This document shows, one piece after another, positions 1 to 10,462 of a stretch of 64,000 bases of DNA (position 1 is its first letter; the number at the start of each line of letters is the position of its first letter). A program made the translations under genes and the position numbers. This stretch comes from Dastarcus helophoroides (Eukaryota > Arthropoda > Insecta > Coleoptera > Bothrideridae): contig CM053326.1 in NCBI GenBank assembly GCA_028583605.1, positions 8,626,587 through 8,690,586 on the forward strand. Direction: 5' to 3'. The notes below the pieces were generated by a model. That model did not search any database and had not been told where the DNA came from. It saw nothing but the letters and a program-made list of their open reading frames with translations.

Positions 1-838
1 TATTTAACATTTCTTCGGCCCAGTTTGGAAATATTTAAATTTTTTATGGTTTGTTGACAATTTTCTAAACAGTTTTTGAAATGCGACTACGTGATATTTA
101 AATTTATTGAAAACGTTACCTCATGACAGTTCACAAATTAAGAGGTTAGTTTATTTTACATAGAATAGAAATAATGAAAAATAGGAGACCAAAATTAGAC
201 ATGGAAAAAAATTGTTTTTTTGATAAATTAGGAAAATATAAAAAAACACATAAAAAGTTGTAGCACTGGACATCGATGTTTCGCTCTCATTTCAGCTCGT
301 CAGCAGTGCATAACATGGAAAGGGAACAATGAGGAAGAAATACTTAAGAATATTTTTTTTTAAATATAGAAAAGAAAAATAATGAAAGTTTAACATGAAT
401 AGACGTTTCATTTCAATTTACTGTGTTAAAAATTTAAATTTTTGAAGCACGATCCACAAGAAACAACTACTTCGAGGGCTAATACCCCTTCCGGCATTGA
501 ACTACACTTGTGGTCGAACTTACATGCTCTTGCTGACGAGCTTAAATGAGAGCGAGATATCGATGTCCAGTGCTGCAGCTTTTTTATGTATTTTTTTATA
601 TTTTCCTAATTTATAAAAAAAAAAACAATTTTTTCCGTATGTAATTTTGGTTTCCTATTTTTCATTATTCCTATTCTTTGTAAAATAAACTAACCTCTTA
701 ATTCGTGAACTGTCATGAGGTGACGTTTTCAATAAATTTAAATATCACGTAGTCGCATTTCAAAAACTGTTTAGAAAATTGTCAACAAACCATAAAAAAT
801 TTAAATATTTCCAAACTGGGCCGAAGAAATGTTAAATA
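1..838. mobile_element. Long palindromic (foldback/MITE-like) element, left end possibly cut by window edge
   Basis: The first 305 bases reappear as reverse complement at about 533-838: TTCTTCGGCCCAGTTTGG at the left, CCAAACTGGGCCGAAGAA at the right, and the shared block ACTGGACATCGAT near the inner ends. The centre (306-532) is unique AT-rich sequence with no coding frame. No transposase is present, so this is a non-autonomous palindrome. The left terminus may lie upstream, so no target duplication can be read. Confidence 0.8.
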
Positions 839-1136
839 AATTGAAAAAAACGTGTCAGATAATGTTTTAATAAATTAGGGATTTTAACATTAAAATAACA
901 TACAATAAATTAATGAAAAATCATCACCCAAGCAAAAAAAAATAATTTATGGTCATTTATATTATCTTTCTCCCGGGATTGTTTATGTTTCGTCCTTACG
1001 AGCTCTAACAATTACCTATTGAGAGAAAATGGAATACGTGTATAATTAAGAAATTTGACCTTTTATTTAATTTTTTTTATAATTTTAATAATAAATACGA
1101 ACAGGCTATGGTTTAAGTGATAAATTATCAGAAAAC
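839..1136. other. AT-rich gap, nothing recognised
   Basis: No coding frame, RNA gene or repeat boundary was recognised between the palindrome and the hAT element. Confidence 0.5.
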
Positions 1137-1144
1137 ATAATTAC

Positions 1145-2844
1145 CAGGGCTCGGATTTTATTCCCTAACAAACTTCGAAAATATAATTCTTTTATGCTCT
1201 AAAAAAATTAAAAATATTCCTTAAAAAAATAGTCCCAAGTATCTAAAAAAATATTTATTATTATGTCACTCAGTAACATTATTATTGACCTATTCAATAT
1301 ATTTAACTAATTCCTTAAAATTAATAAAATAAAATAATTAAAAATTAATTTAATATCTTAAATACCCATAACATGCATTCTATTTATTAACTACATTAAG
1401 GTGTTCGCGCTATTTCATTTAATTATGCACCATTGTTTTAAGTTTTCAAAAAGAAACGAACTCCTATTATCTTTGAAAATTTGCTTGTATTCTGAAAAAG
1501 TTCTTTCAACGTCATAAGACGTTACCGGTACATACTGATATTGTAAAATTTCTTTAATGGAATGATTTTTATTAATGGCACACACAACCATACTCTGTCA
1601 ACGTTTTATACCCTGCATTTTTATTAAAAATCATATCAAATTTTTCCAAATAGTTTTTATTATTTAGATTTAAAAGTTTACTTCGGATGTTTTCAATGAT
1701 AGATATACTTGTACCAAGATTTATTCCCTGACTTTGTAGTTGTGTAAGGTCACGTATCAAAGATGAAAAGTTTGATTTTATAAAAATGAGAGATTGGAAA
1801 AGCCCTGATGTGTTAATCACCAGTTGACATTCCTCTTTCTTGTAGCATAATTGACGTTTTCTAGCACATCCATGCTTAACAAAAATGGTTTCCGCGCGCA
1901 TTTTCATCTAAAGTACCAACTACAAAATTTGCTACATGCCGTTGTCCACTATCTGTTGTTTCATCTAAAGAAACCCACAAATACTTGTCCTTACACTCTT
2001 GACGTAACTTTTCTAATGTGTCTTGATACAATGTTGAAATATAATTTTTTTTAATGTAGAGCAAGATGGTATTGTTTGAGGAGTTTTTTCGTTTGCCAAT
2101 TCTTGTAAAAATTTGCGAAAATGTTCATTCTCCAATTTCTGCAAGGGCATACCAGCGGATATAAAAGCTGCGCATAATTTCTTATTCAATGATTTCCCCG
2201 ATGAAAGTTCGTTTACTATGACTAAAACAAATTAATAGATTAATTTGCTTAAATATAGACATTCATAAAAACAAAGTTACCTCAAGGAAGCAACAACAAC
2301 TGAGATCTTTTAGACGATATGCTCGCGTCACGTTTCATCGAACGTAAATGTTTTGCTGTTTGTAGGTGCTGCTTTCATTGAGAAATCTGTTTGCGGTCAC
2401 TTTAATTTCGCATACTTTACAGAACAATATCTCTCCGTCGGTACTAAAATTTGGAAAACTCTTTACGTAGTTATTTAATTTTACTTTTAAGGAAAGGCAT
2501 TCCTTCGCCATTTTGATTTGCTGTTATTCGTAAGAAATATAGAAATAAACTGAATATCTAATAGAAAATTACTTATTAATAGGACTACTTATCAGGAAAA
2601 TGACGTACTTAATGCTAAGTGTACCTACTAATGGGCCATTGCCTATGGGCGGGGGTAATGGGTTATCCCCAGTAATACCCTACTAAAAGTGTATATGTAT
2701 AATTTCTCTTATTGAGAATATAAGTTAAAACTCCTAAAATATGAGTTCATTTTAACATTCTACAAATTATGCCTCCAGAACAAAAATCAGCCAAAATATA
2801 CTTTTACATATTCTTTATGTTTAAGTCATAAAATCCGGGCCCTG
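1145..2844 (-). mobile_element. hAT DNA transposon, complete ends with 8-bp target duplication
   Basis: The element begins CAGGGCTCGGATTTTAT at 1145. Its other end, read in reverse complement, is CAGGGCCCGGATTTTAT (17 bp, one mismatch). It is flanked by a perfect 8-bp direct repeat ATAATTAC at 1137-1144 and 2845-2852. CAGGG-type termini with an 8-bp target duplication are the hallmark of hAT transposons. The 1.7-kb interior carries one decayed transposase-like gene on the minus strand. Confidence 0.92.
1415..2511 (-). pseudogene. Broken hAT transposase-like gene (CGGBP1-like, BED-type finger plus hAT C-terminus)
   Basis: Read on the minus strand from ATG at 2511, the first part has a C-x2-C zinc-finger half (CKVC). 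After a frameshift near 2370 it continues with a TAKHLRSMKR-like finger end. A 59-bp GT...AG gap at 2222-2280 (GTAACT donor, TTTTAG acceptor) looks like a small intron. The middle carries MPLQKLEN and the family motif KYLWVSLDETTD. The 3' part ends with VERTFSEYK and FLFENLKQ, the conserved hAT C-terminal dimerisation region. I recall this architecture from insect proteins annotated as CGG-repeat-binding-protein-like, which are hAT-derived. Several frameshifts make it non-functional as it stands. Confidence 0.8.
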
Positions 2845-2852
2845 ATAATTAC

Positions 2853-3663
2853 TATTAAAAAAAACTTATATCAGATAACGGTAGAAAAAATTCACAGATT
2901 TCGCAATCCTTGCAACCAACGGAGACATTGGAAATGATAACACCAAGTAGAAACATAATTAACACTTTATTTAACATACAAGGCTATACAGGGTATTTAC
3001 AAATTTCAAAGACAACGTTGGCAGTTGATTCGGAATGATAAATAAATACGAATTACGAAAAAAAATTAATAAAAAATGTTTACTTTTCGAATTGCAGACT
3101 TTCAAAGTTGTTATAAAAATAATTTAATTAATCATTTCATAACCTCTTTACCGATCGTGTTAAAATATGAAACCTTTATTTATTTAGATTATTAAGGCTA
3201 GAATCTTAGTGACGAAGACCCTTGTTTTATCCGACATCCCTTGTAATTCACCACGACAATTATCTATGTATCTTCGAAGTAGTAAATAATAATAATTATA
3301 TAAAATATGTATTGATTTACAACAATACGTATTACGTTAATTCTGTAATAAACCTTGTGTTATTTATTACTATTATTTTGTTGTTGCTTAATTCGTGAAG
3401 TTTAATATTGTATAATCTTAAGTATAGATTTTATCTCATCATTTTTATATGTAATTATTCAGATTACAAGATGCTCTTTTTCAAAAAGTTTCGGACTATA
3501 AGGGAGAAGTACTTTATAGTTCGCCAAAATTGATTTTCCGATAACACCTTCCAAACATTTTTAGACGGGTCTACTGCATTCCGAATATTGGGCTAGAAAT
3601 CTGAACTGCCGATGCCGATCACTATTCGGCTATTTAAATTGATTGTTGTTAAATATTCGAAGG
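2853..3663. other. AT-rich intergenic or intronic gap
   Basis: I see no coding frame or structured repeat here. Confidence 0.5.
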
Positions 3664-4060
3664 ACCAGTACACTATGAGGCGCCGTTCACAACATAATTA
3701 TTTTTCATGAATATTTAATAAATCAAACAATATATGTAAAATTTTAAATTATATATTGTTTCGTTCTTGAAATATACTTCATTTCTGTAAAAATGAATAT
3801 TTATATTCTCCTGATAGAAATTTTACATAAATCTATTTAAATATTTTATATGAAAGTTTTATGTGGTTTTAAAAATATTTATATAAACTGTGAAACATGA
3901 AACGACCGTGAGAGGCGATAGTAGCCGCACGAATCGGGCATGGAGTATGGTATTATTTATATATCAATTTTATTTTTCGTTGTCGCCACCTGAATCTTGA
4001 TTATATTTACATATTTATCAATAGCACTAAAATCTGACATAAAAAGTGACAGCATGCTGC

Positions 4061-4100
<40 letters not shown>

Positions 4101-4424
4101 ATAATAATAAATAAATAAATAATAAAATAAAAAAAGTTTCAAACCTTAATTTAAGTTCCAGCGCTTCTAGCGCCCGCTACGGTGGTTTGATATATCACAC
4201 TTTATATAAATATTTTTGAAATCACATAAAATCTTTATAAGAGATATTTAAGAATATTTATATAAAATTTTTAACAGAAGATTAAAATATCCATATTTAT
4301 TGAAATTAAATATACTGCAAGAAAGAAATAATATATAATTTCAAATTTAATATAAATTGTTTGATTTATTAAATATTCATAAAAAATTATTATGTCCTGA
4401 CCGGCACCTCATACTACACAGTGG
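3664..4424. mobile_element. Palindromic element with about 260-bp inverted arms
   Basis: Left arm 3664-3922 and right arm about 4162-4424 are reverse complements at moderate identity. They share ATGAATATTTAATAAATC and a terminal CCAGTACAC / CCACTGTGT. The centre (about 3945-4160) holds a TAA microsatellite. It shares a stretch (GTTGTCGCCACCTGAATCTTG and surroundings) with 27755-27977 elsewhere in the window. No transposase and no clear target duplication are visible. Confidence 0.7.
4061..4135. repeat. (TAA)n / (TAAA)n microsatellite
   Basis: About twelve uninterrupted TAA units are followed by imperfect AAT/AAAT units, inside the centre of the surrounding palindromic element. Confidence 0.95.
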
Positions 4425-4927
4425 TTAAAAAATATGTTTCCTGTTTATGGTCTATTGACTACTCTATATTGAAGTCAGTTAGCTACCGCTTACAAACAAG
4501 ATATATGATCTACTTATCACAGGGCCAAGATTTAGAAGTAAGAGGTCGACAATCCCTTAGCAGGTAAAGAATTTATAAAGAAATCGGAATATTTCAGCCC
4601 CCTTGAAGTCTTGCAGCTTCAATAAAATCCTAATAATATGATAAATAGCAAACCAATTGCAAGAAATGATCAAAATTACAGATATAAATAAAGCTTAAGA
4701 ATAGACTTATAATTACGGGGATCTTACATTATTACTCAGTAGTACTGAAATTAGAATTGATCCAAACAAAATTTTAAATAATATACAGGCTCTTTTAGTT
4801 AACATTTCCACAGCCGATATCTCTGAAAATAAAAAGGACCTATATATTGTATTATAAGTTTAGCATTTTAATGATCAGATGAATTAAGAGTGCGTTTAGA
4901 TTAGAGATTTATTTCATAATAGAAATC
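4425..4927. other. AT-rich gap, nothing recognised
   Basis: No coding or repeat structure was recognised. Confidence 0.5.
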
Positions 4928-5600
4928 TCAGGTATCTGAGACTAAATTCCCTTGCCCGTTTACACTAGGACACAAATATAGCTGAATAAAATTACTAACA
5001 CTTTTAGCTGAGATCAAATCTGTTGATAAGTCGTTCATATAAAAATTGCGACTGATTATTTTACTTTCTAATGGGAATTGTTCTTCAGCTTCTTTTGCTA
5101 TTTTAAGAAACGGGCTGCAAAAAAGGGTGCACAAGTGGTGCCGTAAGTTACCATTATTAAACAGAAAGTTTAAATAAGTCCTTATTTGCTGATGCCATAA
5201 AACTCGTTGAAAATCGGTGTCATATGGATACCCTTTTTATCATTCTGTACATTTTGGTGATCTTACTTGACAGTACAATAGGATAAATTAGAAACGGAAC
5301 GGAAATCTTCTTGTATTATTGATTGGGCGAATTGCATGTCATATTTTTGTTCCTTTGAATGGACTTTTAAATGACCAGCTGCATTCAAACCAATTTGTTT
5401 TCTTGAAAATGAAGTTAATTTTTTCAAATCTCAATGGAATTTCTAATTACTCCCAAAATAAACTTGTTTCAGTTAATGAATCTATTTAGATTATTTCGCA
5501 TTGAAATCAGGATCATCGAAAAAAACATTAGAGGGCAGTTGAATGGCAAATTTATCAATCTTAAAAATTGAGGTTGGTTCTGTGATTTTGTTTATCTTAT
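4928..5600 (-). pseudogene. Decayed BEL/Pao LTR-retrotransposon pol (protease end and reverse transcriptase)
   Basis: On the minus strand, fragments in different frames follow the BEL/Pao order. A DDPDFN motif near 5500 corresponds to the conserved aspartic-protease region. ITKMYRMI follows near 5240 and DFQRVLW near 5200. Then come VTYGTTCAPFFAARFLK (about 5100-5150) and EQFPLESKII, and the catalytic loop reads FYMNDL where the family has YVDD or YMDD. Frameshifts separate most blocks, and the loop change of D to N would itself abolish polymerase activity. No LTRs were found beside it. Confidence 0.72.
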
Positions 5601-6624
5601 TCCAGATCACACGTGAATTCGTTTAGATGTGATTTGATCCATATGGTACATTACTTCAAACTCTTTTAAAGAAAATTACAATTTTTTAACTAATGCTGAA
5701 GTAATGATGTTTGCTCGTCACCCTGGATTTAACAACGCTGGACATTGTTTAAAGTTACTGCACCTATTTCTAATTAAAACTAGAGCTGTACTGGTTGTAC
5801 TGATTGCCATTTTCGCTTTGCATGATCATTTAATTTTTCGGCTATTATAGGAATAAATAAAATTATTTCCCTTTTTTTGCCGAAAGCTCTAAAACCCTTA
5901 ATACAGTTAATTAGTTGTCTTAGACCGGGTTGTGTGGTTTTTGTGAATTAAAAAATGTTTAGGACAATTGGACCTGTTTTTTTATTTTAAAGCGATCTTG
6001 CATAATTAATTAATAATAATAATTAGCTGATACTGACAATGATTCAATAACGTCACTTGAATCTCCCTCCACAGAATCGCAAAGATAATGAAATTTCTTA
6101 ATATCAAAAATACGCTTGTCGTAATGAACTGAACACTTGAATCTAAAAACGAAAATGGGAAGCGGCTTTAAATTAGCAACATATATGGTATTTAATTATA
6201 CTCGCGCCGTTTAATAATAATACATTTCAATTTATGTCAGTTACAGTTTTATCGGATGTTCAAATGTATCAAGTGTGCTCTACTTTTTTTTTAGAAGAGA
6301 ACGTAGCGAACCCGGCACTCGATTACTTATTGATTATTTTGGTTGATCCCTCAAGGGTAATTTTGACGTCTTATTTATCCAGTGAGGTTAAAATTTTCTA
6401 ATCTAAAGAAAATCCGTCAGAAATCTATTTTCTTTCACGTTTTTACGATGATTTGAATTACTAAGATACACAAATTTATAAAACAGACAGTATAGAGCAG
6501 TAACAATTTCCATTCTACATCCAAAAAATGAGAATTTTCCATCAGAAGGTTTGTTATGATAGCAATTTAAATGTATTAAAATCTTGCAGTTGTCAATCAC
6601 TGATAATTTCTTTGGGATTTACGT
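5601..6624. other. AT-rich gap, nothing recognised
   Basis: There are no recognisable genes; only short chance frames occur. Confidence 0.5.
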
Positions 6625-7700
6625 TCCTAAAAAATTTTCATCGTCAACTTATTGACTTTTTCATTTGAACGAAACTCAAAATGTCGAAAACTTGTCAAAA
6701 ATAGATTTGGAGTACTCTCTCCAAATTTTTACTCTTCTTTACAAAATTATGCGTTTATGCTTTCAAAATAATTATAAACACAAATTTTGGACTTTTCCGA
6801 AATTTAATAAATTTTTTCCACAATTTCGACTTTTTTAAATTTTTACATCAAACTGGCAATTTTTGTGTTTTTTCTTAAAACTTCGGATTTCAAACGAATT
6901 CAAAATTTGAACATCAGTCTTGCGAGTCTAACCCAAGTTGTTGCATTAAAAAAATAAATATAGCGTATTTTCTTGAAATTATGACTTTTTCACAAAATTC
7001 CTCAACCTTTCAAAATGTCATTTATTTTAATTGAACTGTCAATAAATATTTATGTTTTGTTTAAAATTTTTATGTTAAATAATAAATTCTAAATATTTCT
7101 AAAGATTTTGACTTATTTTCGAAATTTTGACCTCAGCCTAAAAAACTCTTTAAATTATAAATATATAAAATCGAAAACTCAGGATTTTTTATACAAATTT
7201 TGAAACGTCAACTTTTTTTTCGAAATTTAAAACCCCCTTTTTTATTAAATCATGAGTGGTGGGTTTCCTCAAATTTTAAAATCCCAAAATTTAAACTTTA
7301 CTTTCTACTCTTACAATAAAGGTTTCAACCAGTGTTAAAGCTTTAATTTTATATTTTTAAGGTTTTAAATTTAATCAAGACTCTTTTTTTAAGAACACAA
7401 GTCATTTATTTAAAATCTTGACTTTGAATGAAATATTTTAATTTTTTTCAAATGATTTTGATTTAGTTGCAAAGTTTTATCTTTAACCTCAAAATGTTGA
7501 CCTATGTTTTGAAATTTTAGAACATGAATTTTTTGAAATCCTGGAATATTTTCCTAAAATTGTCTATTTTTTTACTATTTTTCTCGCAACTTTTCTGAAT
7601 TCAAAATTTTGGCCTTATTTAACTATTTTTTTTTATTTTCGACCTTAGTATTCGACCTGAGATTTCCAGTGAAAACTTGAATATTCAAATATTTTTCTTT
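6625..7700. repeat. Degenerate AT-rich repeat tract built on an AAAATTTNGACTTTTT-like word
   Basis: The word AATTTTGACTTTTT and variants (TTTCGACTTTTT, TTTTGACTTATTTTCG, ATTTTGACCT) recur every 25-60 bases across roughly 1 kb. A shorter patch of the same word is at 29390-29560. No regular period holds, so this is either an ancient satellite or a decayed low-complexity expansion. Confidence 0.5.
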
Positions 7701-8566
7701 CGACTTTTTTCTATTTTTAAGGTTATTTCTGCAATGTTTATCTTTTCTAAATTTACAGTTTCCATTAGCCAAGTTTCTTCTGAAAGATTATTTTTTAAAT
7801 TGAAATATACTCGTATAACCAAATAGACTACGAAATAATTTAAATCAAAATAATATTAAGGCATCTATGCTCATGGCTCTTGAAAGAAATATTTTAATAC
7901 AAAGCGAAAACAATGAAATATTAAAATATATTTAATCTACAAGCAAAAATTTGTCAACTTTATTGTAAAAGTAATTTACATTTATTTGAGCCCTAAAAAT
8001 TATAAGTGCAGATATTTTACCACATTCGTTTACTGAGTACTTCAAGACAGTACGTGAATTGGATTTAGGGTAAGAGTTTACAGCATAATAATGGAATTAT
8101 AACCCCTCACTAAAGGGCCTTTAAGTTTGCGCATCTTTACATGCTCACAATACCGCCTACAGTGTTCAGTTTTTGTTAGTGGTGTTTTCGTACTTAACTC
8201 ACTAACTAGATTCTCTATTTTCAATCTCTCGTAAACGTTTTTTACGCTCTCAATATGTCTTACACTTTTCACTATTTTTCATACTCTTAATATCCATAGC
8301 TGATAGCCTTATCCAATGAAACGTCACTGGATTAAACGAATATGGTGCACTGCGGTGAACTGTAAACTTAACATTCTCTCATAGTTTTTATGCGGCCTCT
8401 CGACGCCGAGAGCGCTCGACTGGCGATCCGAGTATGTCCGACCGACCGACACCTTGTTCTTCAAGCTTGAACGAAAACCCGAAACTTCACCCCATATCTC
8501 AACATAAACATTTCCAATGTTAAAATGTCCGAAAGCAAGTTAAAACTAAACAATGGGACAGTATAT
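7701..8566. other. Gap without recognised genes
   Basis: The sequence is AT-rich with a slightly GC-richer patch at 8390-8480. A 64-codon minus-strand frame at 8078-8272 shows no domain I can name. Nothing else is supported. Confidence 0.45.
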
Positions 8567-8879
8567 TAGTAGTTTGTATAACAAGAGCGTATATAATGTC
8601 CATATCGCACAAGAACGAACTTTGAACACGATGCCGTAGACGGAGTGCCCGAGTCATTCGAGTGCGATATGGACAACCTGCTTGAGTTATGCAGCAATGT
8701 TTTCTAAGACTACGATCCATCGAAAACAAAAATACGATTTAACAAATCAATAATTTTTTATATCATATTTACACTTTCTAATATATTTTATATCAAGTGT
8801 CCATGTGTCAATGAAATGTCATAAATTTATCGTAACAAAATTCATATATATATATTATTTGATTTCTAAGGTAATAATA

Positions 8880-8965
8880 TTTTGGATATATTACTTGCAG
8901 CTGCAGAAATGTCAGCTGGGATGAAGTTTAATGATTCTGCACTAAAGGCATTCATTCTAAATATT
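8880..8965 (-). pseudogene. Coding-like remnant in duplication unit 1
   Basis: The minus strand reads FIPADISAAASNISKILLP and then a stop. The copy in unit 2 (9512-9598) reads CIPADISEAASEISKILLP. Beyond the stop both copies continue with a weak KYE..YD.FM pattern. This resembles the start of a family of insect proteins I associate with tyrosine-recombinase-like mobile genes, but the recognition is weak. Most differences between the two copies change the amino acid, so there is no sign of present constraint. Confidence 0.3.
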
Positions 8966-9511
8966 TTCTTCGGTAAATAGATCAGTTTAACAGATTCTGT
9001 GCCATAATTTAGAATAAAAACTAAAAATGACATTCGTCCTTATTGCAAGCCTTGATTGGTCCATTTCATATCCACACTAGTGGGGCTATCAAATCGACCA
9101 ATCATGGCGCGACTTATGTTATATCCGTTCACTTGACTAACATAGCCTGTCCATCCTCCTACCAAGTTGTAAAGAAAACAAAGAGTATAGAGACGGGAGT
9201 AGGAAAATAGTAGTTTGTACAAGAAGAGCGGATATCATGTCCATATCGCGCGAGAACGATGTTTGATCACGACGCCGTAGGCGCAGTGCCCCAATGGTTC
9301 AAGTGCGATATGAACAATCCGCTTGAGTTGTACAGCGAATTTTTCCTACGACATGAAAAGAAAAAATACGATTTAAAATATCAATAATTTTTCATATAAC
9401 ATTTACATTTTCTAATATATTTTATACCAAGTGTTCATGTGTCAATAAAACGTCATAAATATATCCTAACAGAATTCATATTTACTATTTAATTTCTAAG
9501 GTAATAATATC

Positions 9512-9598
9512 TTGGATATTTCACTTGCAGCTTCAGAAATGTCAGCTGGGATGCATTTTATTGATTCTGCACTAAAAGCACTCATTTTAAATATTTTC
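9512..9598 (-). pseudogene. Coding-like remnant in duplication unit 2
   Basis: This is the second copy of the short frame in 8880-8965, again ending ILLP followed by a stop. It is reported for comparison only; no function is assigned. Confidence 0.3.
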
Positions 9599-9775
9599 TT
9601 TGGTAAATACGTCAGTTTGACAGGCTCTATGGTATATTTTGAATCTAAAAATGACGTTCGTCCTTATCGCACGGCGTGATGGCGCTACTTACGTTATATC
9701 CGGTCAGTAGACTGATGTAGCCTATTTATTCTGCTCGCAAGTAGTAAAGAAAACAGGTGGGAGTAGGAAAAATAA

Positions 9776-10257
9776 ATTTCAATAATTAGACAAGTTAAGC
9801 TAAGTTTCCAAAACAACACAGCTGGGGATACTAAAAAATATCGGTTTATTATGTAATTGATTTCTTATCATGTTGAGTGAAGTACTGAATTTATTGGACG
9901 CAATAAAGCGAGTTATCTATTTATTTTAAAAAGTTCGAGAATTTGTTCTTAAAAATTATTGATGCTGTAAAACTATACATGAAGAGAACGATGAATTTAA
10001 TATTCGTAAACCTAGACGGTAAAAGGGTGAAATGTGATCAAGTATTATAGAGAAACCAACAATTTCCCAAAAATAAAAGGTGAAAGTCCAAGTTATCCAA
10101 AACTAGTTTCTAAGAGTATATTATTGAATTTATTCAAAAAAGAGCCGAAGAAACACTATAAATCAAGTTGTAATGGAACGAAATCATGGAATTGGACTAA
10201 ATTTATTAAGATGTCACAAGTCAATGCATAAATGTGGACTAATGGTAAATATGATTG
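9776..10257. other. Gap without recognised genes
   Basis: AT-rich sequence. A 65-codon chance frame on the plus strand shows no recognisable domain. Confidence 0.45.
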
Positions 10258-10462
10258 CGTTAATGTGCCGTTTACACGGAATTGTAACTTGCGATAGCAC
10301 TTGCGAGAGCGACTTGTGACAGCGGATATATTTATTGACCATACACGACTATCTCTGCAAATGTACGACTTGCACAACCCACTTGCAGACAATTTTCAAC
10401 AATTTGGAAATAAATCTAAATTTGCCTATAGCGCTCTCTTCGATTGTTTAAACGTGCAAGTA
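10258..10462. mobile_element. MITE, left part (interrupted by pogo-like transposon)
   Basis: It begins AATGTGCCGTTTACACGG, and the inverse end ATGGTACATT lies at 13256 beyond the inserted transposon. It aligns, across the insertion point, to the uninterrupted copy at 28580-28870, sharing ATGTACGACT and CAACTTGCAGAC-type blocks. Motifs rich in ACTTGC are typical of this copy set. Confidence 0.75.

Larger units (their letters stand above)
8567..9775. repeat. Tandem segmental duplication, period about 641 bp
   Basis: Unit 1 (8567-9207) and unit 2 (9208-9775, shorter by internal deletions) both start TAGTAGTTTGTA and align through to GGGAGTAGGAAAA. Each begins with an inverted repeat; in unit 1 TGTCCATATCGCAC at 8597-8610 pairs perfectly with GTGCGATATGGACA at 8662-8675. 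Each also holds a short minus-strand stretch around an IPADIS peptide. Divergence between units indicates an old duplication. Confidence 0.85.

Noticed and set aside
8097..8112. CCCTCACTAAAGGG, identical to the core of the T3 phage promoter, raising the idea of vector contamination
   Set aside because: Only 14 bases match, the flanks do not resemble any cloning vector, and the motif is near-palindromic, so coincidence is the simpler explanation.
8078..8272. 64-codon minus-strand frame with an Arg/Lys-rich segment
   Set aside because: A faint resemblance to N-termini of mobile-element proteins is not enough to call a gene.
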